Notes: generated by a model from the letters alone, not told the origin. A DNA stretch of 9,145 nt from CG2-30-40-21 sp043806395 (GCA_043806395.1 JAZDHC010000183.1:1-9145); one strand, 5' to 3'. Numbered from the stretch's first letter, positions 1-5,750 are shown. Program-made: numbers and translations.

Positions 1-6
1 TTAATT

Positions 7-92
7 TGCCACAAAGGCACTAAGGCTCAAAGTTACACAAAGTGTTAATTTATCTTTTGTGTCCCTTGGCGTCTTTGTGTCTTGGTGGCATA
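7..92. repeat. Imperfect long inverted repeat, dispersed-repeat type
   Basis: The left arm starts GCCACAAAGGCACTAAGG (about 9-42). The right arm, read on the minus strand, starts GCCACCAAGACACAAAGACG (about 57-90). Aligned without gaps, roughly three quarters of 35 positions agree, with a short AT-rich loop. The GCCACCAAGACACAAAG type of sequence is a recurrent intergenic repeat in genomes of this kind (recalled, not searched). No ORF crosses it. It could fold into a large hairpin in RNA; no function can be assigned. Confidence 0.6.
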
Positions 93-146
93 TGTAAAGT
101 TAATTATTGGCTTGCATATATTTGCACATAATGGTAATTGCAATCT

Positions 147-309
147 TTAGGGCTTGAGAAAAAATAACTTGTACAGTCGTGTCACCGATACATCTTGACT
201 GGCTTCGTTGTTCGGAGCAATCATACAGTAGTATGCTCGCTTCTCACGCCTTGCCAGCCAAGCGTCTCAATGACTCTTGGTGTACAACTTATTTTTTCTC
301 AAGCCCTTA
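147..309. mobile_element. MITE-like element with about 29-bp terminal inverted repeats
   Basis: The left end (147-175, TTAGGGCTTGAGAAAAAATA...) and the reverse complement of the right end (281-309) agree at 27 of 29 positions. Similarity continues outward with a gap through GCAATCT (140-146) and its complement near 315. Inside are a second inverted pair (194-203 with 253-262, one mismatch) and a central hairpin CATAC-agta-GTATG (222-235), so the whole unit can fold as a branched cruciform. No ORF lies inside. The trinucleotide TTA flanks the GGGCTTGAG core on both sides (147-149, 307-309), a possible 3-bp target duplication. It could instead be a structured RNA, but no promoter is evident. 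Confidence 0.6.
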
Positions 310-390
310 GATTGCGTTGCTTTCTCGCTGATACCTGAACGCTAAAAAGAGGTTCATGTTGTATATATGATTAACCTATTATCAATTTGC
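310..390. other. Unassigned intergenic stretch
   Basis: No ORF, RNA gene or convincing terminator is seen here. The only local symmetry is a 5-bp TGAAC/GTTCA pair near 337-356, too weak to call. It follows the 3' end of the minus-strand small-protein unit, so it is probably that unit's 3' untranslated region. Confidence 0.4.
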
Positions 391-513
391 TTACTTATGA
401 GTTTGTTGTCGGCGTTCCTGATAATATAAAATAGCCCAGCCAATAACTGCGATAATTATAAAGGTTAGGAAAACTAAAGAAAGGCTATCAAGAACAAAAG
501 AGATGTTAGTCAT
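391..513 (-). CDS. 40-aa single-span membrane protein, unknown family
   Basis: ATG at 513-511, TAA at 393-391. The product starts MTNISFVLDSLSLVF. One strongly hydrophobic segment covers about residues 5-30 and is followed by a short polar, basic tail (YQERRQQTHK). A strong Shine-Dalgarno (AAAGGAGG) lies just upstream of the ATG. The start codon lies inside the 3' end of the upstream small gene: the two frames share 8 nt (ATGACTAA), the layout expected for translational coupling. Length and topology resemble small accessory subunits of membrane complexes such as KdpF or CydX, but no kdp, cyd or symporter gene is nearby and I do not recognise the family. Its natural upstream partner is now broken by an insertion, so expression may depend on its own ribosome site. 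Confidence 0.65.
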   Translation of the reverse strand: MTNISFVLDSLSLVFLTFIIIAVIGWAILYYQERRQQTHK

Positions 514-591
514 GAATATCCTCCTTTCTTTCGAGCCAATAGGCAATAGCAAAAAATATGATTGCCATGGACGAGCCTAAAAGGATCGAAA

Positions 592-599
592 GTAAATTT
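592..599. repeat. Target-site duplication, left copy (GTAAATTT)
   Basis: This octamer is repeated exactly at 788-795, directly outside the two inverted ends of the 600-787 element. One copy belongs to the interrupted coding sequence (minus strand AAATTTAC, within codons for N-L-L). The next bases on each side differ, so the duplication is exactly 8 bp. Confidence 0.85.
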
Positions 600-787
600 G
601 GCATGGTTCAAAACTGTTCATCACAGGGTTACAGAGACACAGAGAATTACAACCCCCTAACCCCCTTTTCTAAGGGGGAACTTGAGGAAATACATTCCCC
701 TCTTGAGAGGGGTGGACGCTACTGCGGACGGGGTGTGTTCTGTTCCACTCGCTTGTCAAATTTTGTTACCCTGATTTGAACCATACC
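600..787. mobile_element. 188-bp non-autonomous element with 13-bp TIRs and 8-bp TSD
   Basis: The ends are GGCATGGTTCAAA (600-612) and, read inward from the other side, GGTATGGTTCAAA (787-775), one mismatch in 13. Weaker inverted similarity continues as CAGGGTTAC (624-632) against CAGGGTAAC (minus strand, 772-764). Both sides are flanked by the direct repeat GTAAATTT (592-599 and 788-795), an 8-bp target duplication. The interior is a mosaic of hairpin repeats: a CAGAGACACAGAG block, the hairpin CCCCCTT-ttct-AAGGGGG (661-678), and CCCCTC-TTGA-GAGGGG followed by a block (694-735) that recurs twice on the opposite strand at 5757-5840. There is no transposase frame. The 8-bp duplication fits several transposase families; I cannot say which mobilised it. 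Confidence 0.85.
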
Positions 788-899
788 GTAAATTTAATTC
801 CTTTTGCTGGATTATCCCTGCAATTGCAAGCCCTGTAAAGGATAATTTAGCTAAATCATAAAGAATCTTTGCAGTACTTTCCCGTTGTTTTTTATTCAT
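756..899 (-). CDS. 5' remnant of the split small membrane protein, 47 aa
   Basis: This is the part of the interrupted gene that still sits behind the intact promoter. Residues 1-37 are original sequence with one membrane segment; about ten C-terminal residues (RYGSNQGNKI) come from the element. The frame is open upstream to an ATG at 989, but that stretch contains the consensus promoter and has no coding character, so 899 is preferred (908 and 920 are other in-frame ATGs). A one-span peptide may still be produced. Whether it is functional cannot be judged. Confidence 0.45.
   Translation of the reverse strand: MNKKQRESTAKILYDLAKLSFTGLAIAGIIQQKELNLRYGSNQGNKI
788..795. repeat. Target-site duplication, right copy (GTAAATTT)
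   Basis: Exact partner of 592-599. On the minus strand it lies within the codons for E-L-N-L, the last native residues of the 5' remnant. Confidence 0.85.
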
Positions 900-906
900 A
901 ATTAAC

Positions 907-935
907 ATTATAGCATTCATAAAATGGAATGTCAA
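907..935 (-). promoter_or_regulatory. Consensus sigma70 promoter, probably giving a leaderless mRNA
   Basis: On the minus strand the -35 box TTGACA (935-930) and the -10 box TATAAT (912-907) are both perfect and 17 nt apart. The ATG at 899 begins 8 nt after the -10 box, where transcription normally starts. No Shine-Dalgarno precedes that ATG. Together these suggest a transcript beginning at or next to the AUG. The promoter is separated from the methyltransferase stop by about 70 nt, so the small-protein unit is independently transcribed. Confidence 0.75.
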
Positions 936-1007
936 GGAGAAATTTTTGCAGTTGTTAGCCAAAGTAGAGGCAAGCCACTGCCACTCCAAAATAAGAAGTA
1001 CTGCTGC

Positions 1008-2303
1008 TTACTCCCGCTCCAATAATGCAATACTCTCCACATGATATGTTTGAGGGAACATATCCACAGGCTGAACTACAGTCAGCAAATAACCACCCTG
1101 ATGAAGAATTTTCATGTCTCGACTAAGGGTTGTGGGATTACAGGAGATATAAACAATCCTCGCAGGCTTTGTCTCAAGTAGCCAATGCAAGGTGTATTTT
1201 TCTACGCCATCCCGAGGGGGATTGAGGATAACCGAATCAAATTGAGGAAATGTTCCCTTGCCAGCAGCTTGTTCCATAGAGAGGCATGAAAAATTAACAT
1301 TTTTAATGCCATTAATCTGGCTATTTTTCTTAGCATCACTGATAGAAGTCGTTGCCACATCAATCCCAACCACACCCTTTGCCTGACTTGCAGCAAGCAG
1401 GCTCAATACCCCTACCCCACAATGTCCATCAAGTATCTGCTGGTTTTCTTGAGGCAAAAGCAGACGAAGTGCCTCAGAAAATAGCCTTTGTGCCTGATTA
1501 AGATTTATCTGGAAGAATGAGGTTGGTTGTGCCTGAAAGCTAAGCCCTTCAAGAGAATAGGTAAATATTGACTGCCCAAAATATGTTTCCAGAATGGCTG
1601 GCTGGTTTTTGTCAACCACCAATTGATGCACACCCTTAATTACAGGGACACCTTGAAGCTCTTTTGCCACCTCAGCAAGAGGCAGATGAAATTTGGGTGA
1701 GGTCACAAAAAAGACCATCACACCATCCCCAAATGACTTTATCTCAACAGCACAATGCGCATGAAATTTATTGAGCCTTGCTGCAATTGCAGTTCTTACC
1801 GCTGCATACCCCTCGTTCATCTCTAAAGAGGAGAGATGGCAATAATCTATATCAACAATATTCCTTGTTTCTGCTTGATAAAAACCCATGGCAAAACCAT
1901 TGGACACGGTTTTAAGGATGAATCGGCTTCGACTTCGATAGCCCCATGGGTTTTCCATGCCAATGACAGGCATGACCTGAGGCTGCTTGAATCCGCCGAT
2001 CCTTACCAATTGTTCCCGAAGAATCTGCTCCTTAAACCTTAGCTGAGCCGAATAATTAATATGCTGCCACTGACATCCACCACAAACCTGTCCATATTTG
2101 CAAATTGAGGCTACCCTCTGAGGTGATGGCTCTTGTACCTTTAAGATATTTCCAACAATGTAGTCCTTTTTTTCTTGGGCAACCTGAATATCAACCAATT
2201 CCCCCTCAAGTCCATCAGCATCAACAAAAACAACCTTTCCATTGTATCTGCCAAGTACCTTGCCGCCATAAATCATTTTATCAAGCCGTATCTGAATATT
2301 CAT
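1008..2303 (-). CDS. rlmD: 23S rRNA uracil-C5 methyltransferase, RlmD/TrmA family
   Basis: The 431-aa product has the usual length and domain order. An N-terminal TRAM domain (about 1-58) is followed by an iron-sulfur site with C68, C74 and C77 (C-x5-CGGC-x-WQH) and C155 (DYCHL), then a SAM-dependent methyltransferase domain. Visible motifs are QINLNQ (265-270), DGHCGVG for SAM binding (292-298), NPPRDG (361-366), the catalytic cysteine C388 in SCNPTTLSRD, and HVES with probable general base E423. The family transfers methyl from SAM to C5 of uracil; the cluster type favours RlmD (U1939 of 23S rRNA) over TrmA, but RlmC-like specificity cannot be excluded. The aspartate usual in the DPPR motif is Asn here. 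The start at 2303 is backed by AGGAGA 7 nt upstream. It is the last gene of the operon, 29 nt after the TPR gene. Confidence 0.9.
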   Translation of the reverse strand: MNIQIRLDKMIYGGKVLGRYNGKVVFVDADGLEGELVDIQVAQEKKDYIVGNILKVQEPSPQRVASICKYGQVCGGCQWQHINYSAQLRFKEQILREQLVRIGGFKQPQVMPVIGMENPWGYRSRSRFILKTVSNGFAMGFYQAETRNIVDIDYCHLSSLEMNEGYAAVRTAIAARLNKFHAHCAVEIKSFGDGVMVFFVTSPKFHLPLAEVAKELQGVPVIKGVHQLVVDKNQPAILETYFGQSIFTYSLEGLSFQAQPTSFFQINLNQAQRLFSEALRLLLPQENQQILDGHCGVGVLSLLAASQAKGVVGIDVATTSISDAKKNSQINGIKNVNFSCLSMEQAAGKGTFPQFDSVILNPPRDGVEKYTLHWLLETKPARIVYISCNPTTLSRDMKILHQGGYLLTVVQPVDMFPQTYHVESIALLERE

Positions 2304-2332
2304 TTTTTTCTCCTGTTGTAGCTACATCAATG

Positions 2333-4336
2333 TCAATGACCGCCACCTTCACCGCCGCCACCATGACCACCGCCTTCACCGCCACCGTGACCGTGGCCGC
2401 TCTTCTTCGGCTTCTGTGCCTCATATTGCCATGCCTTATACTCACTCTCCCTTTCTTTTCGCTCCTTTTCCTCATAGAATTTCTTCAGGACTTCCATCTC
2501 CAATCTCTTCTTTTCCTTATTGGCGATGGAATACCCATACTCTTCATTTATTTTGCACAGCCCCTCACCCATGGTCGTTAATTTAACCTTCCTTAGCTTT
2601 CTCTCCATATTGCAATACGCAGCACTACACTCTCCGTCGCCCTTTGCCGCATATTCAAGTGCCTGCCAATATTCCGCAGAAGTCTCCCTGCCGCTCATCT
2701 CAGCTAAGACTGCCAGATTATTTGTATATTTGCTCAGGGTAAGATACCTCTCCTTTTTTTCGTCCTCTTTTATCCCTTTTAAGATGGCATTCTTATGCTC
2801 TGTTATCGCAGTTTCATATTCAGGAATAATCATTGCTGCCTGATGAAGCATAATCTCTGCCTGACTAATATTAACCTCAACCACAAAATCCGATAATCTG
2901 CTCAAAACTTTTTTCCATTCTTCAATAGCATCTGCATACTTGCCAGAATTATAGTCACACACCCCTATATTATATCTCATTTCATCCGTATCTATTCCAT
3001 TTCTTCTTGCCTCAAGATAGTGATTGAGTGCCTGTTCCTGATTCTTTAACTGATAAAAAAATATATCTGCCAGATGATGATGAGCCGTTGCATTTTTGGG
3101 ATTAACGGTTACTGCCCGTTGAAATTTGGATAACGCTTTATCATAAAATCCATGGTTTTCATATATTTCCCCTGATAAATTATGTGCCTTATCCATATTT
3201 GGGGCATTCATGGCTGCTATCTTGAGGTGGTTAATGGCTGCCTTCCAATTTTTTTTGCTATCTAAAATTTGAGCAAAATGGTATCTTGCCTCTGCCTGCT
3301 CAGGGTAATGACTAATAATTTCCTTAAATAGCCCGGCTGCCACATCTGACCGGCCATGTTCCATATAGTATATCCCAACCTCGGTTAAGGCTATTGGAGA
3401 ACAAACCTTCTTGCCGCGAGTATTCCTGATGACAACCTTGTGGATATTTAATGCCTTTGAATAATCCTTAACCCTGACCAATGCCTGAATATAAAGCCCA
3501 AGAGCATCTATATTTCTTTGATCAATTTTAAGACAATAATCAAGAACCTCTACTGCACCCTTGGGACGATTCGTCTCAAGAAGAACCCTTGCCAGATTAA
3601 TCCATGTCGGCAAATAGCCTGTATGCCTTCTAATCAGTCTTTTTAATCTTCTTTCAGCCTTATAAGGGTCACCATTCTTAATCATAAGATAAATAATCCC
3701 ATTTTCAGCAATAATATTATGCGGGTCAAGCTTAACTGCCTGTTCAAACTTTTCTTCAGCCCATTTGTCCGCCCCAATCTTAAGATATGCTGTTCCAAAT
3801 TGATTGTAGCTATCTACAATGTTTTTCTCTATCCGAAAGTGTTTTAATGCCTCTTTCAAAACCTCTTCTGCCTTGAAAAAATCTTTTTCTTTAATCAGTC
3901 CAATACCTTTTTTTACATCCTGACAAGGAGAATAGACATGGCTATAAAACGGCTCAAATGTAAAAATAGCAATTCCACCTAATGCTATGATTATGCTTAA
4001 CCAGAAGATTTTGCTTTTAAGCAGCTGCACGACAGGGTTTGTTGGCTTTTCTATTGATGGTTTTAGCCTCTGGACAGGCTTTGATGCCTTTTTTTCAGGA
4101 GGCTTTTCCTTAAGCTGTTCTTCGTCATATCTAAATTCCTTTTTGTATAATGCCTCTTCAGCTGTCAGATCATCTTCTATAAAAGGCTCTGTTCCCTCTT
4201 CTGCGAATTCATCCAGATACTCAGAAGCATCCCCTAATTCATCATTTTCCCCATCTTTTTCATCTAAGAGCTGATTCTCAAATTTATCCATAGCGTCAAG
4301 AGCAGCTTCATTTATTTCTTTTTCTTGTTCAATCAT
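2333..4336 (-). CDS. Membrane-anchored TPR protein with Gly/His-rich tail
   Basis: The 667-aa product has an acidic, presumably cytoplasmic N-terminus (about 1-75), a Lys/Pro-rich linker, and one membrane segment (about 109-131, FWLSIIIALGGIAIFTF). A long array of TPR-like helix pairs follows (about 140-480), with recognisable units such as AEEKFEQAVKLDPHN (193-207) and ALSKFQRAVTVNPKNATAHH (401-420). A more divergent helical region follows, then a charged Lys/Glu helix (about 605-645) and a tail with GHGHGGGEGGGH (647-658 and on). The topology suggests an anchor with TPRs on the far side of the inner membrane acting as a scaffold; this is inference. The His/Gly tail could bind metal ions or be disordered. 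The start at 4336 has AGGTGA overlapping the stop of the deaminase gene, 12 nt away, so coupling is likely. The specific function is not recognised. Confidence 0.85.
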   Translation of the reverse strand: MIEQEKEINEAALDAMDKFENQLLDEKDGENDELGDASEYLDEFAEEGTEPFIEDDLTAEEALYKKEFRYDEEQLKEKPPEKKASKPVQRLKPSIEKPTNPVVQLLKSKIFWLSIIIALGGIAIFTFEPFYSHVYSPCQDVKKGIGLIKEKDFFKAEEVLKEALKHFRIEKNIVDSYNQFGTAYLKIGADKWAEEKFEQAVKLDPHNIIAENGIIYLMIKNGDPYKAERRLKRLIRRHTGYLPTWINLARVLLETNRPKGAVEVLDYCLKIDQRNIDALGLYIQALVRVKDYSKALNIHKVVIRNTRGKKVCSPIALTEVGIYYMEHGRSDVAAGLFKEIISHYPEQAEARYHFAQILDSKKNWKAAINHLKIAAMNAPNMDKAHNLSGEIYENHGFYDKALSKFQRAVTVNPKNATAHHHLADIFFYQLKNQEQALNHYLEARRNGIDTDEMRYNIGVCDYNSGKYADAIEEWKKVLSRLSDFVVEVNISQAEIMLHQAAMIIPEYETAITEHKNAILKGIKEDEKKERYLTLSKYTNNLAVLAEMSGRETSAEYWQALEYAAKGDGECSAAYCNMERKLRKVKLTTMGEGLCKINEEYGYSIANKEKKRLEMEVLKKFYEEKERKERESEYKAWQYEAQKPKKSGHGHGGGEGGGHGGGGEGGGH

Positions 4337-4348
4337 TTGCGTATCACC

Positions 4349-4795
4349 TCAGATTAACACAACTTCAATCCCTGCACAAGACAGAAATTCCACCCCATCC
4401 TTTGGTCTATCCTCATCAAGACATACCACCCTTGTTATCCCTGCAGAAACAATCATCTTAGCACAGAGAATACAGACAAGTCCATTAACATAAATAGTAC
4501 ATCCCTCTGTAGAGATCCCAAATCTGGCACACTGAAGAATAGCTGAAGCCTCACCATGTGTACATGCCCCAGCCTCATACCTTGTGCCGCTTTCGATATT
4601 CAGCTTGTCCCTGTAGCACTGGCCTGAATCAATACAATGGATTGCCCCTGTAATACAAATCCCGTTATATCCAGTAGCAATCACCCTTTTGCCTCTGACC
4701 ATCACTGCCCCAACCTTCTTGCGAATACAGGTAGACCGTTCTGCAGTCAAATTTGCCATTTTAATAAAATATTCATCCCATGATGGACGGATCAT
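4349..4795 (-). CDS. Deoxycytidylate (dCMP) deaminase family protein
   Basis: 148 aa, the normal length for bacterial dCMP deaminases. It opens MIRPSWDEYF and contains RSTCIRKKVGAVMV (21-34) and ATGYNG (40-45), hallmarks of the family. The zinc site is H80 with catalytic E82 (THGEASAI; HAE in most relatives) and C108/C111 (VCILCAKMI; usually PCxxC). The predicted reaction is dCMP plus water to dUMP plus ammonia, feeding dTMP synthesis in the cytoplasm. A role in a related deamination (ComEB/riboflavin-type family) is less likely given the N-terminal motif. The start at 4795 is chosen because AAAGGAG lies 5 nt upstream. The frame stays open further upstream to 4978, but only by reading through an inverted repeat. 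It is the first gene of a three-gene operon with the TPR and methyltransferase genes. Confidence 0.9.
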   Translation of the reverse strand: MIRPSWDEYFIKMANLTAERSTCIRKKVGAVMVRGKRVIATGYNGICITGAIHCIDSGQCYRDKLNIESGTRYEAGACTHGEASAILQCARFGISTEGCTIYVNGLVCILCAKMIVSAGITRVVCLDEDRPKDGVEFLSCAGIEVVLI

Positions 4796-4800
4796 GATTA

Positions 4801-4807
4801 CTCCTTT
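4801..4807 (-). promoter_or_regulatory. Shine-Dalgarno site deciding the dCMP deaminase start
   Basis: AAAGGAG on the minus strand, 5 nt before the ATG at 4795. It settles the start against the longer open frame reaching 4978. A long inverted repeat begins only about 12 nt further upstream. Confidence 0.75.
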
Positions 4808-4819
4808 AGTATATGATTT

Positions 4820-4928
4820 TATCCACAGATTACGCAGATTACACAGATTAGGAAAGAAAGGGAACTCATTAAGAGGGATCAGAAAACATATTGTCTTTAA
4901 TCTGTGAAATCTGCGTAATCTGTGGATA
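4820..4928. repeat. Long inverted repeat in the dCMP deaminase leader
   Basis: The arms 4820-4850 and 4898-4928 are 31 bp each with one mismatch (left arm begins TATCCACAGATTACGCAGAT), separated by 47 bp. The ATCCACAGATTACGCAGATT type of sequence is a widespread dispersed repeat in many uncultured and deltaproteobacterial-type genomes (recalled, not searched). It lies between the putative promoter (4950-4978) and the ribosome site of the deaminase gene, so the transcript would carry a very stable hairpin. No flanking target duplication is obvious. Confidence 0.8.
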
Positions 4929-4949
4929 GATTCTCTTCTATGTAATCTC

Positions 4950-4978
4950 ATGATACCATAATAAACAAAATATTGCAA
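4950..4978 (-). promoter_or_regulatory. Possible sigma70 promoter for the dCMP deaminase operon
   Basis: On the minus strand TTGCAA (4978-4973) and TATCAT (4955-4950) are 17 nt apart. Neither box is perfect, but spacing and position are right. Transcription would start near 4943, giving a leader of about 150 nt containing the inverted repeat. It diverges from the plus-strand promoter at 4991. Confidence 0.4.
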
Positions 4979-4990
4979 GCAAAAAATGTC

Positions 4991-5019
4991 TTGACAAGTG
5001 GGGGGGAATAAGGTATATT
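4991..5019 (+). promoter_or_regulatory. Strong sigma70 promoter for the rightward gene set
   Basis: TTGACA (4991-4996) and TATATT (5014-5019) are 17 nt apart. The spacer contains a run of seven G. Transcription would start near 5026, about 55 nt before the 35-aa peptide gene, which has its own strong ribosome site. Confidence 0.65.
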
Positions 5020-5030
5020 ATTGTAAACAT

Positions 5031-5056
5031 TCAGGTGTCAGTAGTCAGCTATCAGC
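5031..5056 (+). repeat. Short internally repetitive segment in the leader
   Basis: The leader contains repeated TCAG units (GTCAGTAGTCAGCTATCAGC) between the promoter and the ribosome site. It resembles another dispersed repeat type of such genomes, but only this copy is present in the window. Confidence 0.3.
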
Positions 5057-5080
5057 GTTGCTGCCAAAGGAGGAATAATA

Positions 5081-5188
5081 ATGGATGCATTTTATACAGC
5101 ATTGTGTGGAACGGCTATGATTGCAATAACTACTGTAGTAGTATCCAGAATATTAGAAAAAAGAGAAAAACATATGGAGAAAAAGTAA
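5081..5188 (+). CDS. 35-aa single-span membrane peptide
   Basis: ATG at 5081, TAA at 5186-5188. The product begins MDAFYTALCGTAMIAITTVV; a hydrophobic segment (about residues 4-22) is followed by a highly charged tail (SRILEKREKHMEKK). AAAGGAGG lies 6 nt upstream of the ATG and a strong promoter lies about 55 nt before that, which supports real expression. It ends 4 nt before the HepT-like gene, so the two are probably co-transcribed. The topology (short membrane span, basic tail) would also fit a small toxic peptide or an accessory subunit. The family is not recognised and the frame is short, so homologues would be needed to be certain. Confidence 0.6.
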   Translation: MDAFYTALCGTAMIAITTVVVSRILEKREKHMEKK

Positions 5189-5192
5189 AATA

Positions 5193-5750
5193 ATGGCAGA
5201 AAATCTACAATCAAACTCCAATATTCTCAATAGCTTGGAGGTTATTCGAACACTTGAGGGTGAGATTAATTTCTTGATGGAAAGGGTGGATGAACTGGAT
5301 GATATGTTGAGGGAATATGTCTCATGTCAGCAGGAACATACACCCCTCACCCAAACCCTCTCCCCTGATGGGAGAGGGAGTTGTTTGGAATCAGATCCAT
5401 TAATCATAGCCATGGCTTATACTGTATCTGGTATCTACTCCTGCCTTGAGGATCAATTCCTCAAGATAGCTCGGGTATTTGAAAATAGGGTTGAAAACCC
5501 TGCCTCATGGCACAAAGAATTATTAGAACGAATGCGAATTGAGGTGATAGACATTCGTCCTGCTGTGATAAGTCGTGAGTCTTTTGCTGTTTTGAATGAG
5601 ATGCGAGGATTTCGCCATGTCTTTCGCTCGTCTTATATGTTTACCATCGATGTTGAAAGATTAAATCTTGTTGTGAATCACTGGAATAAAGGGAAGGATA
5701 AAATAATAAATGATGTTAAATGTTTTATGGAGATATTGGAAAAACAATAA
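5193..5750 (+). CDS. HepT-like protein with an in-frame repeat insertion
   Basis: 185 aa, all-helical in appearance. Residues 15-43 look like a coiled coil (LEVIRTLEGEINFLMERVDE). Residues 65-185 match the HepT-like ribonuclease fold: LESDPLIIAMAYTVSGIYSC, SWHKELLERM (105-114), RPAVIS, then FRHVFRSSY (140-148) in the place of the R-x4-6-H-x-Y signature. R141, H142 and Y148 are present, but the position where an H-x-Y histidine would fall is S146, so RNase activity is uncertain. HepT proteins normally pair with an MNT nucleotidyltransferase; none is present here. Residues 49-63 (HTPLTQTLSPDGRGS) are encoded by a hairpin repeat that has entered the gene without breaking the frame. The gene follows the 35-aa peptide by 4 nt, and its 3' end overlaps the open frame of the protease by 41 nt. 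Confidence 0.7.
   Translation: MAENLQSNSNILNSLEVIRTLEGEINFLMERVDELDDMLREYVSCQQEHTPLTQTLSPDGRGSCLESDPLIIAMAYTVSGIYSCLEDQFLKIARVFENRVENPASWHKELLERMRIEVIDIRPAVISRESFAVLNEMRGFRHVFRSSYMFTIDVERLNLVVNHWNKGKDKIINDVKCFMEILEKQ
5343..5378 (+). repeat. Hairpin repeat inside the HepT-like gene
   Basis: CCCCTCACCCAAA is followed by a perfect 9-bp stem, CCCTCTCCC (5356-5364) and GGGAGAGGG (5370-5378), with a 5-nt loop. This is the CCCTCACCC...CTCTCCC type of dispersed hairpin. It is read in frame as PLTQTLSPDGRG. It sits between the coiled coil and the conserved domain, a linker where an insertion could be tolerated. Confidence 0.75.

Larger units (their letters stand above)
506..899 (-). pseudogene. 65-aa two-span membrane protein gene split by a 188-bp element
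   Basis: The 5' part reads MNKKQRESTAKILYDLAKLS from 899, with a hydrophobic segment at about residues 15-31, through KELNL. It then runs into the inserted element and ends at a TGA at 758-756 after ten foreign residues (47 aa in total). The 3' part (604-506, LLSILLGSSMAIIFFAIAYW then a charged tail) now opens with an element-derived Met-Pro. Deleting 600-787 plus one copy of the 8-bp duplication joins GAA TTA AAT TTA to CTT TCG ATC in frame, giving an uninterrupted 65-aa protein with two membrane segments. The charged N-terminus, the AKILYDLAKLSF helix and the polar C-terminus resemble a class of small two-span hypothetical proteins; the function is unknown. The 3' remnant could still be made as a 32-aa single-span peptide, though it lacks a good ribosome site. 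Confidence 0.75.

Noticed and set aside
147..309. tRNA or other known RNA gene
   Set aside because: The symmetry is that of terminal inverted repeats; no cloverleaf, anticodon arm or CCA end can be drawn.
391..513. KdpF or CydX assignment for the 40-aa protein
   Set aside because: Only size and topology match; no K+-ATPase or cytochrome bd genes are nearby.
558..779. Plus-strand 73-aa open frame
   Set aside because: It reads through the mobile element and its hairpins and antisense to the split gene; no ribosome site or protein-like character.
900..989. Longer version of the small protein starting at 989
   Set aside because: This stretch contains a perfect promoter, and its peptide shows no link to the membrane protein.
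2105..2581. Plus-strand 158-aa open frame
   Set aside because: It is antisense to the methyltransferase start and the TPR tail; its Thr/Ala-rich stretch is the complement of the Gly/His codons.
4796..4978. N-terminal extension of the dCMP deaminase frame to 4978
   Set aside because: The extension only translates the inverted repeat and leader; a good ribosome site and the conserved MIRPSWDEYF start are at 4795.
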